Shown here one piece after another: positions 49,892-58,224 of a stretch of 64,000 bases of DNA; positions within the stretch are counted from its first letter, which is position 1, and each line of letters opens with the position of its first letter. Both the position numbers and the translations under genes were made by a program. The stretch is taken from positions 62,001 to 126,000 of the forward strand of contig NZ_CP129674.1 in assembly GCF_041080795.1 (NCBI RefSeq). The letters run 5' to 3'. Below the pieces are notes generated by a model that searched no databases, had not been told where the DNA came from, and saw nothing but the letters and a program-made list of their open reading frames with translations. Origin of the DNA: Bifidobacterium sp. WK041_4_12 (GTDB lineage Bacteria; Actinomycetota; Actinomycetes; Actinomycetales; Bifidobacteriaceae).

Positions 49892-51676
49892 CTAGCGGGC
49901 GGAGGCGGAGCGCGCCAAGGGGGCGCTCTGGCTGAGACTGTGCAGACTGTCCTGCCCGATAGGGGGTGTGGGCAGCAGGGGAACGACGGCCATGCGTTCG
50001 GTGAGGTGCTGAACGTGTTTGATCTGGGGGATTTCCCCGTCTGCGACGGTGTGAAGGAATTCGGAGGTGGGGTGAGCGGCGGCAACGGAGCGGTTGACGA
50101 CCCATGCCCAGGGGGTGATGGATGCTCGTTGGAGGTCACATTGCAGTTGCTCGGCTTCGAGGACTGGTGTCGTCTCGGGCAGGGTGACGATGATCATCTT
50201 CGTGTAGTCGGGGTCCTGGAGCCGTGTCAACGGGGTGGCGACGAGATTGTCCCCCATCTGATGGAGCATCTCGCGATGGTAGGAGCCGGTGGCGTCGAGC
50301 AGCAGGAGCGTGTGTCCGCTGGGTGCGGTGTCGATGACGACGATGTGATCATGTGCTTCGCGGATGGCTTCGGAGAACTTGCGGAAGACGGCGACCTCCT
50401 GGGTGCAGGGGGATTGCAGGTCTTCCATCAGTTGGGCGCGGCCCGTCGCGTCAAGGCGGGTTCCTTTGGTGGCCATGACTTCGTTTTGATACTCGCGCAG
50501 AGCCTGATCGGGATCGATCTTCGCGATGGTGAGGTTCGCGACGGTGCCATTGAGCGTGTCAGTGAGGTTTCCCGCGGGATCGGTCGTGGTGAGCAGAACT
50601 TCGCGGCCGCGTTCGGCAAGGGCCACGGCGATCGCCGTGGCGACGGTCGTTTTGCCGACTCCGCCCTTCCCAAGCGTCATGAACAGTCCGTGAGTCTGCT
50701 CCGCTAACTGGTCCACGAGGTCTGCCAGCGGCGGATACTTCCCGGCAACTTCACGGACATGGTTGGCGGCCTGTTCCGATTGTGTGGGAGTAGCAGTGAA
50801 GAACTCGCGAAGACTGTTGATGCCAACTACGTTACGTGAGTGCAACGTTGTCGTGTCGTATGGCAGTCGAGCGAGTCCACTGGGGAGAGAAGCAAGCTCC
50901 TTATGTTCCTGATCTCGGATCGCCGCCGCCAGAGAATCACCGTCGAGATCAGGCATGAGTGCGTTGATCAGTAGGTGCTGATTACCCATACCGAGAGCTG
51001 CAAGTTCTCGGCTGGTGCGCTCGGCTTCCTGAATCGCTGAGCGTTGGGCGCGGGCGACGAGCACGAGCACGGTGCGGGCTGGATCTGAGAGCGCGTTGAC
51101 TGCGGCCTGATAGACGCTACGGCGGGATTCAAGGCCGGCCATGGGACCTAAACAGGAAGCGTCACCCTTGCCCTCGTCAATGAACTGGCTCCAGTCGCCG
51201 GGCAACTCCAACAGACGGATGGTATGCCCCGTGGGTGCGGTATCGAGCAGCACATGGTCGTAATCACTAGTGAGGTCGGGATCGGCGATGAGGTCGGCGA
51301 ACTCGTTGAAGGAAGCAATCTCGGTCGTACATGCCCCTGACAGTTGCTCGGTCATTGCTTGGATTTCCGTCTTCGGCAGGAGGCCGCGTACCGGTTTTAT
51401 TATTGATTCGCGGTTTGTGGCGGCGGCCGCTTCGGGGTCAATCTCCAGAGCGTCGATACCGGGAGCGGTGTTCAAGGTCGTAATCTGGTTGCCAATGTGC
51501 TGGTCAAAGACCTGCCCGATGTTCGAAGCCGGGTCCGTGCTCACGAGCAGCACTGACTTGCCTTGGTCGGCCAGAGCCAACGCCGTCGCACAGGTGGCCG
51601 ACGTCTTACCGACGCCACCTTTGCCGGTAAAGAACGCGAACTTGGGAAGGTGGTCAAGAAAGGTGGGTTGGTTCAT
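49892..51676 (-). CDS. arsA: ArsA arsenite-efflux ATPase
   Basis: A 594-residue tandem ATPase with two deviant Walker A loops (FFTGKGGVGKTS near residue 16 and TLGKGGVGKTT near 337) and two DTAPTGHT/DTAPSGHT signature segments (near 145 and 450). ArsA energises arsenite export through a membrane partner and takes As(III) from ArsD. It lies between arsD and the flavoprotein gene with 25-30 base gaps. Length matches classical ArsA. Confidence 0.93.
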   Translation of the reverse strand: MNQPTFLDHLPKFAFFTGKGGVGKTSATCATALALADQGKSVLLVSTDPASNIGQVFDQHIGNQITTLNTAPGIDALEIDPEAAAATNRESIIKPVRGLLPKTEIQAMTEQLSGACTTEIASFNEFADLIADPDLTSDYDHVLLDTAPTGHTIRLLELPGDWSQFIDEGKGDASCLGPMAGLESRRSVYQAAVNALSDPARTVLVLVARAQRSAIQEAERTSRELAALGMGNQHLLINALMPDLDGDSLAAAIRDQEHKELASLPSGLARLPYDTTTLHSRNVVGINSLREFFTATPTQSEQAANHVREVAGKYPPLADLVDQLAEQTHGLFMTLGKGGVGKTTVATAIAVALAERGREVLLTTTDPAGNLTDTLNGTVANLTIAKIDPDQALREYQNEVMATKGTRLDATGRAQLMEDLQSPCTQEVAVFRKFSEAIREAHDHIVVIDTAPSGHTLLLLDATGSYHREMLHQMGDNLVATPLTRLQDPDYTKMIIVTLPETTPVLEAEQLQCDLQRASITPWAWVVNRSVAAAHPTSEFLHTVADGEIPQIKHVQHLTERMAVVPLLPTPPIGQDSLHSLSQSAPLARSASAR

Positions 51677-51706
51677 GGTTTCTGGTCTCCTATTCTGCGG
51701 CGTGGT

Positions 51707-52120
51707 TCAGCAGCATCCGCTTGCCCCGCAGCAGCATCCGGACTGTTCGGCTGTGTTCTCGGAGACAGGGGTTGTCGAGGGCGCGTCGATACCTGCCATG
51801 CGGAATAGTTGGTCGCGTGTCGGGTATGTGCCGGTAAGGACCGTCTGCCCGTCGACCTGGACGATGGGCAGCGCCTGTGAGCCGATACTGTCGAGTGCGT
51901 TGCGGACCTGAGAGTTTGCGACGAAGTTTTCCGGCTCGCTGGCAAGGTTGTGGCGCGTTATCGAGATCCCATTGCCCGTGATGGCCGCGCAGTCGGCGGT
52001 GAACGCGATCAGTGTGGCATCCGGGTCACTGCCACAAACCCCGGAACTGCAGCACATTGCCGGTTCATAAACGTCAATGCGAGGGAGTTGAGTCGCTTGG
52101 TGTGATGTTGTATTTTGCAT
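51707..52120 (-). CDS. arsD: ArsD arsenic metallochaperone
   Basis: 137 residues from ATG 52120. The thioredoxin-like fold carries the conserved MCCSSGVCG motif (As(III)-binding cysteines near residues 23-29), ALPIVQVDGQTV near 82, and a C-terminal Cys-rich end (CCCGASGCC). ArsD passes As(III) to ArsA and weakly represses. TAAGGAGC precedes the start. It is the middle gene of the operon. Confidence 0.92.
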   Translation of the reverse strand: MQNTTSHQATQLPRIDVYEPAMCCSSGVCGSDPDATLIAFTADCAAITGNGISITRHNLASEPENFVANSQVRNALDSIGSQALPIVQVDGQTVLTGTYPTRDQLFRMAGIDAPSTTPVSENTAEQSGCCCGASGCC

Positions 52121-52173
52121 GATGAGATGCTCCTTACTTTCTTGTTTGTTAATGGCTTGACTATTTGTTGTGT

Positions 52174-53268
52174 TTACTGAATCCTGACCGGTTCTAAGTC
52201 GTCGCCGGTCCGGTCGTGGAGTGGGAACAGGTGAGGCCGTAGCCACAAGGCGACATAGACGAGGCCGAGCAGTACCGGCACTTCGACCAGTGGGCCGACG
52301 GTGCCGGCTAGGGCTTGGCCGGAGACGACGCCGAAGGTGCCCACACACACGGCGATGGCGAGTTCGAAATTGTTGCCGGCACCGGTGAACGCGAGGGTGG
52401 TGGTCTTCTCATAGCCAAGGTGCAGGGCGTGGCCAAGGATGAACCCGAGGGTGAACATGATCGCGAAATAGATGACGAGCGGCGCCGCGATGCGGGCGAC
52501 GTCCCAGGGCTCACGTGAGATGCGTCCGCCTTGCATGGCGAAGAGCACGACCACGGTGAACAGCAGTCCCCAGGTGGCCAAAGGACTGATCCGCGGAAGG
52601 AACCGGCGCTCATACCATGCACGACCCTTAGCATGCTCCCCAAGCACTCGACTGGCCCAGCCGGCCAGCAGTGGCACGCCGAGGAACACGAGCACGGATT
52701 CGACGATCGCCCAGAATGAGAAACCGGCCGATGTTGTGGGCAGGCCGAGCCAGCCGGGCAGTATCTGGAGATAGAACCAGCCGAGACCGGCGAACGCGAG
52801 AATCTGGAAGATCGCGTTGAGGGCGACGAGAACGGCGGCAGCCTCACGATCCCCGCAGGCCAGGTCGTTCCAGATGAGTACCATCGCGATGCAGCGAGCC
52901 AGTCCAACGATGATGATGCCGGTACGGTATTCGGGCAGGTCGGGCATCAGCAGCCAAGCCAGCGTGAACATGAGGGCCGGGCCAACCACCCAATTGAGGG
53001 CAAGGGATGCGATGAGCAGCCTACGGTCGTGGCTCACCCGGCCCAGCCGGTCGTAGCGGACCTTTGCCAACGGCGGGTACATCATCAGCAAGAGGCCCAC
53101 GGCGATCGGCAGGCTCGTGGAACCGAGCTTCACCGAATCGATGAGCCCTGCCAGCCCAGGCCACAGTCGCCCCGCGCCCACCCCGACAATCATCGCCATC
53201 AGAATCAAGAGAGGCAACAACCGGTCAGCCGTTCCGAGTCGTGCGTGTGTCTGGGATTGTGCTCTCAT
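52174..53268 (-). CDS. acr3: ACR3-family arsenite permease
   Basis: A 364-residue, ten-helix transporter. Family segments include PIAVGLLLMMYPPLAKVRYD near residue 55, GLARCIAMVLIWNDLACGD near 122 with the essential Cys, and TGAGNNFELAIAVCVGTFG near 290. ACR3 exports As(III) by proton antiport; linked to ArsA it can become ATP-driven. ATG 53268 follows AGGAGG. First gene of the ars operon. Confidence 0.92.
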   Translation of the reverse strand: MRAQSQTHARLGTADRLLPLLILMAMIVGVGAGRLWPGLAGLIDSVKLGSTSLPIAVGLLLMMYPPLAKVRYDRLGRVSHDRRLLIASLALNWVVGPALMFTLAWLLMPDLPEYRTGIIIVGLARCIAMVLIWNDLACGDREAAAVLVALNAIFQILAFAGLGWFYLQILPGWLGLPTTSAGFSFWAIVESVLVFLGVPLLAGWASRVLGEHAKGRAWYERRFLPRISPLATWGLLFTVVVLFAMQGGRISREPWDVARIAAPLVIYFAIMFTLGFILGHALHLGYEKTTTLAFTGAGNNFELAIAVCVGTFGVVSGQALAGTVGPLVEVPVLLGLVYVALWLRPHLFPLHDRTGDDLEPVRIQ

Positions 53269-53420
53269 CGTGCGACCTCCTGAGTGAACTCAATACATGT
53301 ATCCGGGAATCCGGTTCGGTTGAGACCGTCGAGATATTCAGCACGGAAAAGTGCTCCAGCAGTGCACCCCATGTAAAGCCCTCGCCTAGCCCGCATACTA
53401 ACGTTCACTACATCCTCCTC

Positions 53421-53475
53421 ACATAGACGAATATCTATATGACTAATAGTTTATCAACATATAGACAATTGTCAA
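53421..53475. promoter_or_regulatory. ars operon promoter with ArsR-type operator repeats
   Basis: On the minus strand TTGACA (53470-53475), 16 bases, TAAACT (53448-53453). The region carries ATAGACGAATATCTAT (53423-53438) and a further ATATAGACAATTGTC (53460-53473), both inverted-repeat-like and typical of ArsR operators. The divergent arsR starts at 53498 after GGAGG. Confidence 0.65.
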
Positions 53476-53497
53476 TGCAAGTGAGAGACTGGAGGAC

Positions 53498-53866
53498 ATG
53501 ACCATTACACTGCCGAACCCCACGAGTCGCCAGCAGTCCACCTGTTGCACGCCGACAGAGACGACGATACCTCGCCCAGCCGAGAGCCGGGACCTTGCCC
53601 GCAGGCTCAAAGCACTCTCTGACCCCACCCGATTACAGTTACTCCAACTTGTCGCCGCACACCCAGGAGGAAGAGCCTGCATCTGCGACCTCGCGGAACC
53701 GCTTGGAGTTACCCAACCCACCGTCTCCCACCATATGAAGCTCTTAGCCGAATCCGGTTTCGTAACTCGAGAACAGCAAGGAAAGTGGGCTCACTACACT
53801 ATTAGACCTGAAGCTCTCAACGATATTGGGCAGCGTCTCGCCAGCCTTAGCCATCCGTGCAGTTGA
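53498..53866 (+). CDS. arsR: ArsR arsenite-responsive repressor
   Basis: A 122-residue winged-HTH repressor: LKALSDPTRLQLLQLVAAH, CICDLAEPLGVTQPTVSHHM (recognition helix, with a Cys pair at its start) and WAHYTIRPEAL. Additional CC near residue 16 and a C-terminal Cys may join the As(III) site, as in actinobacterial ArsR types. Divergent from acr3, so it is the operon repressor. Start fixed by GGAGG. Confidence 0.92.
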   Translation: MTITLPNPTSRQQSTCCTPTETTIPRPAESRDLARRLKALSDPTRLQLLQLVAAHPGGRACICDLAEPLGVTQPTVSHHMKLLAESGFVTREQQGKWAHYTIRPEALNDIGQRLASLSHPCS

Positions 53867-54052
53867 ACCCTCACCATTGGCCGGAACTTCTGACAAAAGC
53901 GGACAGTTCACAAACATTTCCTATACGCATCCACAGAGTAGCTATTCACGATAACGTCGGATTGAGCCGTTCCTGCAGATTCCAGTTAGGCGTACAAGAG
54001 AGAGATTGACGGGAAAAGTAGAGGGCAAACCGACTTATGAGACCACCACTGT

Positions 54053-54259
54053 TTACATTATTCTGCTAGTGCCATCATTGAGTTCTGGAGCATTCGAATA
54101 AGGTCCTTCGTCTTCACTGTCATTATTCCGACGCAGTTTGCGACTAGCGATGAGTCCGATACTGAGAAGCAGCAGGATGATCGCAACCTCAATCAACCCC
54201 TGCACGGCTACGCCGGTTTGGGCGAGGTTCGAATTGTTGTATCCGTTCCAATCGGATAA
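54053..54259 (-). pseudogene. Sortase-anchor stub of a truncated adhesin
   Basis: The frame encodes SDWNGYNNSNLAQTG, a hydrophobic helix (EVAIILLLLSIGLIAS) and a basic tail, then a short acidic end. It closely mirrors the C-terminus of the giant adhesin (DDWNGYNK ... LAKTG). The coding sequence stops at the IS3 left end at 54260, so the rest of the protein is lost. No remainder is found on the other side of the element. Confidence 0.75.
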
Positions 54260-55674
54260 GGGGCTGCGGACGTTTTCTTGGAGATTGAACGAGAGGATTC
54301 TATGTTCAGTCAAGAGGAGCGTGGTCGTGCCGTGGGGTTGTATTGCTCCACTAGTATGACGACCCAGCAGGTCGTGGAGTATCTAGGTTATCCCACGCGT
54401 CAGTGTTTGGAACGCTGGCTGCACCAGGATCCCCGGTATATGCAGAGAATCCCCAAGCCAATCATCCCGCTCTCCATGCGGGTGAGAGCCGTACGCCTGT
54501 GTCTTACCGGCTTGCAACAGCAGGCAGCGGCGGCGCAGTTGGGTGTCAGTGCTGGTGTGGTGAATCATTGGATGGCCTTGTATCGTGAGGGTGGTATGGC
54601 AGCATTGCAACCCCAAAGGAGGTCCCCGATGCCCGAAGAAGAGAAACCCGGGGTTCACCCTGTTTCTGATGATGTTGGTGAGCTGCACCGTCGGATCAGA
54701 GAACTTGAGCTGGAGAACGCGCTGATGCGCCAGGTGGTCAACGTGGTAAAAAAAGACCCAGGCGCCAGCCTGGGGCGCCTTTCGAACCGGGAGAAGACCA
54801 GGCTGATCGACCGGCTGCGCCCGACGTTTTCACTGCACTGTTTGGCCCGCAGGCTCACGATCCCCTTGAGTAGCTACCATTATCACCACGCTCGAAGAGA
54901 TGGGGATAAGTACTCGGATATCCGAGTACGCGTGAGAGCATTGTTCAAGGAGTCGTCCTCACGCTACGGCTACCGTAGGCTTCATCACGCTCTGGGTATT
55001 CACCTCTCTGAGAAGGTGGTACGCCGGATTATGAGGGAGGAGGGATTGGTGGCTCGTATCCCCCACCGCAGGCGTTACAGCTCCTACCAGGGTGAGAGCA
55101 CGCCAGCCCCCGACAACCTGATCCACCGGGATTTCAGTGCCAAAGAACCCAATATGAAGTGGCTGACCGGCATCACTTGAGAATCAAGGCGTGTGACGGC
55201 AAAGTGTATGTCTCGCCCATGATCGACTGTTACGACGGCAAGATCGTCGCCTACACGAGGGGATTACACCCGAACGCCCGATTGGCCAACACCATGCTCA
55301 GAAAGGCGATCGGAACCCTGCCCGATGATACCAGGGTGATCGTGCACTCAGATCGTGGCTGCCACTACCGGTGGCCCGAGTGGATCCGGATCTGCCAGGA
55401 GCACGGTATCATCCGCTCCATGAGCAGGAAGGGCTGCTCCCCGGACAACTCCGCCGCCGAGGGATTCTTCGGCCGCATGAAAACCGAGGCGGTCTACCCC
55501 GAATACTGGGAGAAACTGACCTGCGCGCAGGTCGTGGAACACGTCGACACGACCATGCACTGGTACAACCACCAACGCATCAAACAATCCCTGGGATGGA
55601 AAAGTCCCGTACACTATAGAATGCAACAAGGGCTAGTGGCCTAAACCATCTCCAAGAAAACGTCCGCAGCCCCC
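54260..55674 (+). mobile_element. IS3-family insertion sequence with perfect 27-bp ends
   Basis: GGGGCTGCGGACGTTTTCTT plus GGAGAT (54260-54285) is repeated exactly in inverse at 55648-55674. It interrupts the adhesin stub. It contains one transposase in a single frame apart from a break near 55178. It is a different IS3 lineage from the one at 34948. Confidence 0.88.
54302..55644 (+). pseudogene. IS3 transposase, inactivated
   Basis: From ATG 54302 the protein reads an HTH (MTTQQVVEYLGYPTRQCLERW and AAQLGVSAGVVNHWMALYREGG), a coiled coil (LHRRIRELELENALMRQVV) and the start of the DDE core (SRYGYRRLHHAL). It stops after MKWLTGIT, where IS3 enzymes have WLTDIT: the first catalytic Asp is Gly and a frameshift follows. 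The remainder resumes at RIKACDGKVYVSPMIDCYDG with HSDRGCHY and the Glu in DNSAAEGFFGRMK. Two lesions argue for true inactivation; the ends could still be mobilised in trans. Confidence 0.8.
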
Positions 55675-55739
55675 TACCCATTATCCAGCTAAAAATTATA
55701 TCACAATGAAATCTTCTTCGAAGTTTCCCGGACGTTATC

Positions 55740-56072
55740 CTCAGCCCGAACCGACACGGCGTTGATGACCATGCAAATGAGTCATCATCGCGCCCGATCC
55801 AGAGTCGGACCTATCCGACGAACGTTCAAGGTGCCGTCGGGCCGCAGGTTACTCATGCTGAGGGCCTACCGATAGACCAGGGTACGCGATATGCGGACCA
55901 TACACACATTGGAACAGAACATTCCGACGCCCCGGCAAAATCACCACTAGAAACCGCCGTCTGCACGAGCACAGGGACCAACCAATACCAGCCCCTATAT
56001 CATCAAACCAAGCGGCACCCATCGCCCAAAAACATCAGAACCAAAAACAAATCCATATCACTCCGTCCCCAT
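55740..56072 (+). mobile_element. Internally deleted IS3 remnant
   Basis: The start (CCGACACGGCGTTGATGACC) aligns with the orfA-orfB junction of the IS3 at 34948, and the end (TATCATCAAACCAAGCGGCA through AACCAAAAACAAATCCATAT to CCCCA) aligns with its last 100 bases. About 650 bases of orfB are missing and the reading frame is ruined. Confidence 0.7.
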
Positions 56073-56157
56073 TGACGTGGTAAATAATGTGGCAACACGA
56101 AATATGAAGTCAATTCCCTAATACTAGACCTTCAAAGATTCACTCCGAACCCGGCTT
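56071..56157. repeat. Left direct repeat flanking the hipBA-NTPase module
   Basis: CATTGACGTGGTAAATAATG begins both this repeat and the one at 62181; further shared blocks are TCAATTCCC and CACT(C)CGAACCCGGCT. Same orientation. Confidence 0.75.
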
Positions 56158-56231
56158 TCCAACATCCCACCAGACCGTTCTGCCGGTGTGCGCGTTCTTC
56201 CGCTAGTAGGGTTCACCGCGTCTGTCACGTC

Positions 56232-57542
56232 TTATGAGAACCAGTGCAGCACACGCGTGCACTGTGCGGCGATGCCGTCCTGGATGCGGGTGAGGAGTCT
56301 GTCTCGATTGTTCTGTGTTTCCCTGTCCGCGTGTAGGATTCCGCTGGACAGTTCGCGGGCGGTTTTCGCCGCGTCGGCGAAGGCATCGGGCAACGTGGCA
56401 GCATACCGTGCCAGGAGCAGTTCCACAAGTTCGGAGTCACCGGAACCGTCGATGTCGGCGAGTTTTCGCCAGTGTCTTAACTCGACGCGCTCCCAGTTGT
56501 ATTCCCCGCCGATACTCATTGCAAGCTTGCGTTGGTTGCGCTGCGTAGCATAGGCAAACATGGAAGCGATGTCATACAGTGGTGCCAGTCTCGGGCGTTC
56601 TCCGACCGGCTCCTCGATTGCGTAGTTCTTGGCATGGGCATCGGTGCCAGCCATCAGGAAATTCAGTATCAATGCAATGTAGAACAGGCCGACACTGGTC
56701 GCATCCAACCCGTTGATGCGCAGGCACGAGAGAATTTCAGTGGCTCCCGGGCCACCATCGGACTGGTATTTCTCAGCCGTCGGATGCCCGGTCGCCTGGC
56801 AGAGATCCTCCTGATGGATGCGGATGACCTCCGTATCACCGTCCTGGTTCATCACCCATTTCCGGTCCCACCGCTCACTGACCAATGCTGGGAGCCCATC
56901 GAACTCCCGGAACTCGCAATTCGATACCGGCACGTGCAGTGCTGCTATCGCCTTCAGACACACGTACTCGTTGAACGCCTGTTCGTGCATTTTGAGGATG
57001 CCCGGTTTGATGATGTGCGTGGTAGCGGCCGAACCGTGCGCCTCGTACCATTGGCCGTCCTGGAAGCGCAGCGCGATCTTGTCCTGGGCGCCGTTCAACG
57101 ACCAGTGCTCGTCAACGCCCTGCCAGCTCGCCTGCCGAACGTCGGAAATCGATACCAGTCGCTGCCTGATCTCAGCTTCCGTTATCGGCCGCAATGAAGC
57201 TTGCTCGCTAAAAGAATCCACGTCCGACGGCGGCACGAATTGCGCTCCGCCGGCACAGTCAAGGCCGATGGCGGTCAGCAGGGAGAACGGATTGCCGGCA
57301 TTGACATCATACCGGCGGGCGATGCGTTGCCGCATAACCTGATCGTCTGGTAGCACGCCATCGATGAACGCCTCCACCGGCTTTCCCCTCCAGGGCGCCA
57401 CGCGGCGAGGCAGGGACAGCGACAGTGGCGCATCAATCTCGGCATCCGTGTCATAGGTGAAAATATGCTTTCCATAGCTATCCTCGCTCAGCACACCGAT
57501 GCGTCTGCCTTCGAGGAACACCACAAGCTCCTTGGGTTTCAT
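56232..57542 (-). CDS. hipA: HipA-family kinase toxin
   Basis: A 436-residue HipA. N-terminal domain LEGRRIGVLSEDSYGKHIF and LSLSLPRRVAPWRGKPVEAF; kinase motifs SLNGAQDKIAL near 150 (P-loop-like), AGTDAHAKNYAI near 296 (catalytic Asp and Asn) and LAPLYDIASM near 318 (Mg-binding Asp). HipA phosphorylates glutamyl-tRNA synthetase, raising ppGpp and causing dormancy. Its ATG overlaps the hipB stop (ATGA). Confidence 0.92.
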   Translation of the reverse strand: MKPKELVVFLEGRRIGVLSEDSYGKHIFTYDTDAEIDAPLSLSLPRRVAPWRGKPVEAFIDGVLPDDQVMRQRIARRYDVNAGNPFSLLTAIGLDCAGGAQFVPPSDVDSFSEQASLRPITEAEIRQRLVSISDVRQASWQGVDEHWSLNGAQDKIALRFQDGQWYEAHGSAATTHIIKPGILKMHEQAFNEYVCLKAIAALHVPVSNCEFREFDGLPALVSERWDRKWVMNQDGDTEVIRIHQEDLCQATGHPTAEKYQSDGGPGATEILSCLRINGLDATSVGLFYIALILNFLMAGTDAHAKNYAIEEPVGERPRLAPLYDIASMFAYATQRNQRKLAMSIGGEYNWERVELRHWRKLADIDGSGDSELVELLLARYAATLPDAFADAAKTARELSSGILHADRETQNNRDRLLTRIQDGIAAQCTRVLHWFS

Positions 57543-57955
57543 AAACTATTCTCCTCATTGGCAGTCACAGTGCCATTCTCGGTACCCCGCGCGAGGGACT
57601 CAAGAATCGCAGCTGCCTCCCTGACGGTCTGCGGCCGTATAGTTCGCTCGTCACCCTCCAAGGCTTTTGACGCGCTGCCTTTGGCACGTTGTCGACTGTG
57701 TCGTCTAGTGGGAAGCACCTGCTTCCCCGGCGCATATGACGCGGACAGATCGATGCTCAGCACATCGCACATCGCAAGAATGCGACGGAAACTGGGGTCG
57801 GAGATAACGGATTGCTCAAAACGGTTGATCCAGACCCTGGAAAAACCGGTTTGCGCCGCCACCTCCTCCTGCGTCCATCCACGGGCGTTCCGCGCGTCCT
57901 TGATGACCGTGGCGATCTGATGGATGCTGAAGATCCGCGAGGAAAACTGTTCCAT
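57539..57955 (-). CDS. hipB: HipB-family XRE antitoxin
   Basis: 138 residues from ATG 57955. XRE HTH near residues 16-70 (IATVIKDARNARGWTQEEVA, FSRVWINRFEQ). The C-terminal half is a basic linker (RRHSRQRAKG) and a helical tail, longer than E. coli HipB. It neutralises HipA and represses the operon. The frame is open to 57991, but ATG 57955 has the better GAGAGG site. Confidence 0.88.
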   Translation of the reverse strand: MEQFSSRIFSIHQIATVIKDARNARGWTQEEVAAQTGFSRVWINRFEQSVISDPSFRRILAMCDVLSIDLSASYAPGKQVLPTRRHSRQRAKGSASKALEGDERTIRPQTVREAAAILESLARGTENGTVTANEENSL

Positions 57956-58224
57956 AAGGCCTCTCTCCCGTATTCCCTTAGAATGTTTCAAGATCCTAAC
58001 ATCGTATAAGTGTAATGATATCGCAACATACTAAGAATGTAATAATCAACGAACATTTCGCGTTGGCCATGTGCATGCAACGACCTACCGCCGCGCATAC
58101 CACCCTATTTACCTGCAAGGCCATATGACAAGAGTATGGGCCCGTGGCTCTCCGATGTTGAGGAAGACTCATCCGGGCCATGCAAGAGAGTTGCGGTCCA
58201 GGGAACGGTCGTCCACTGTTTTTC

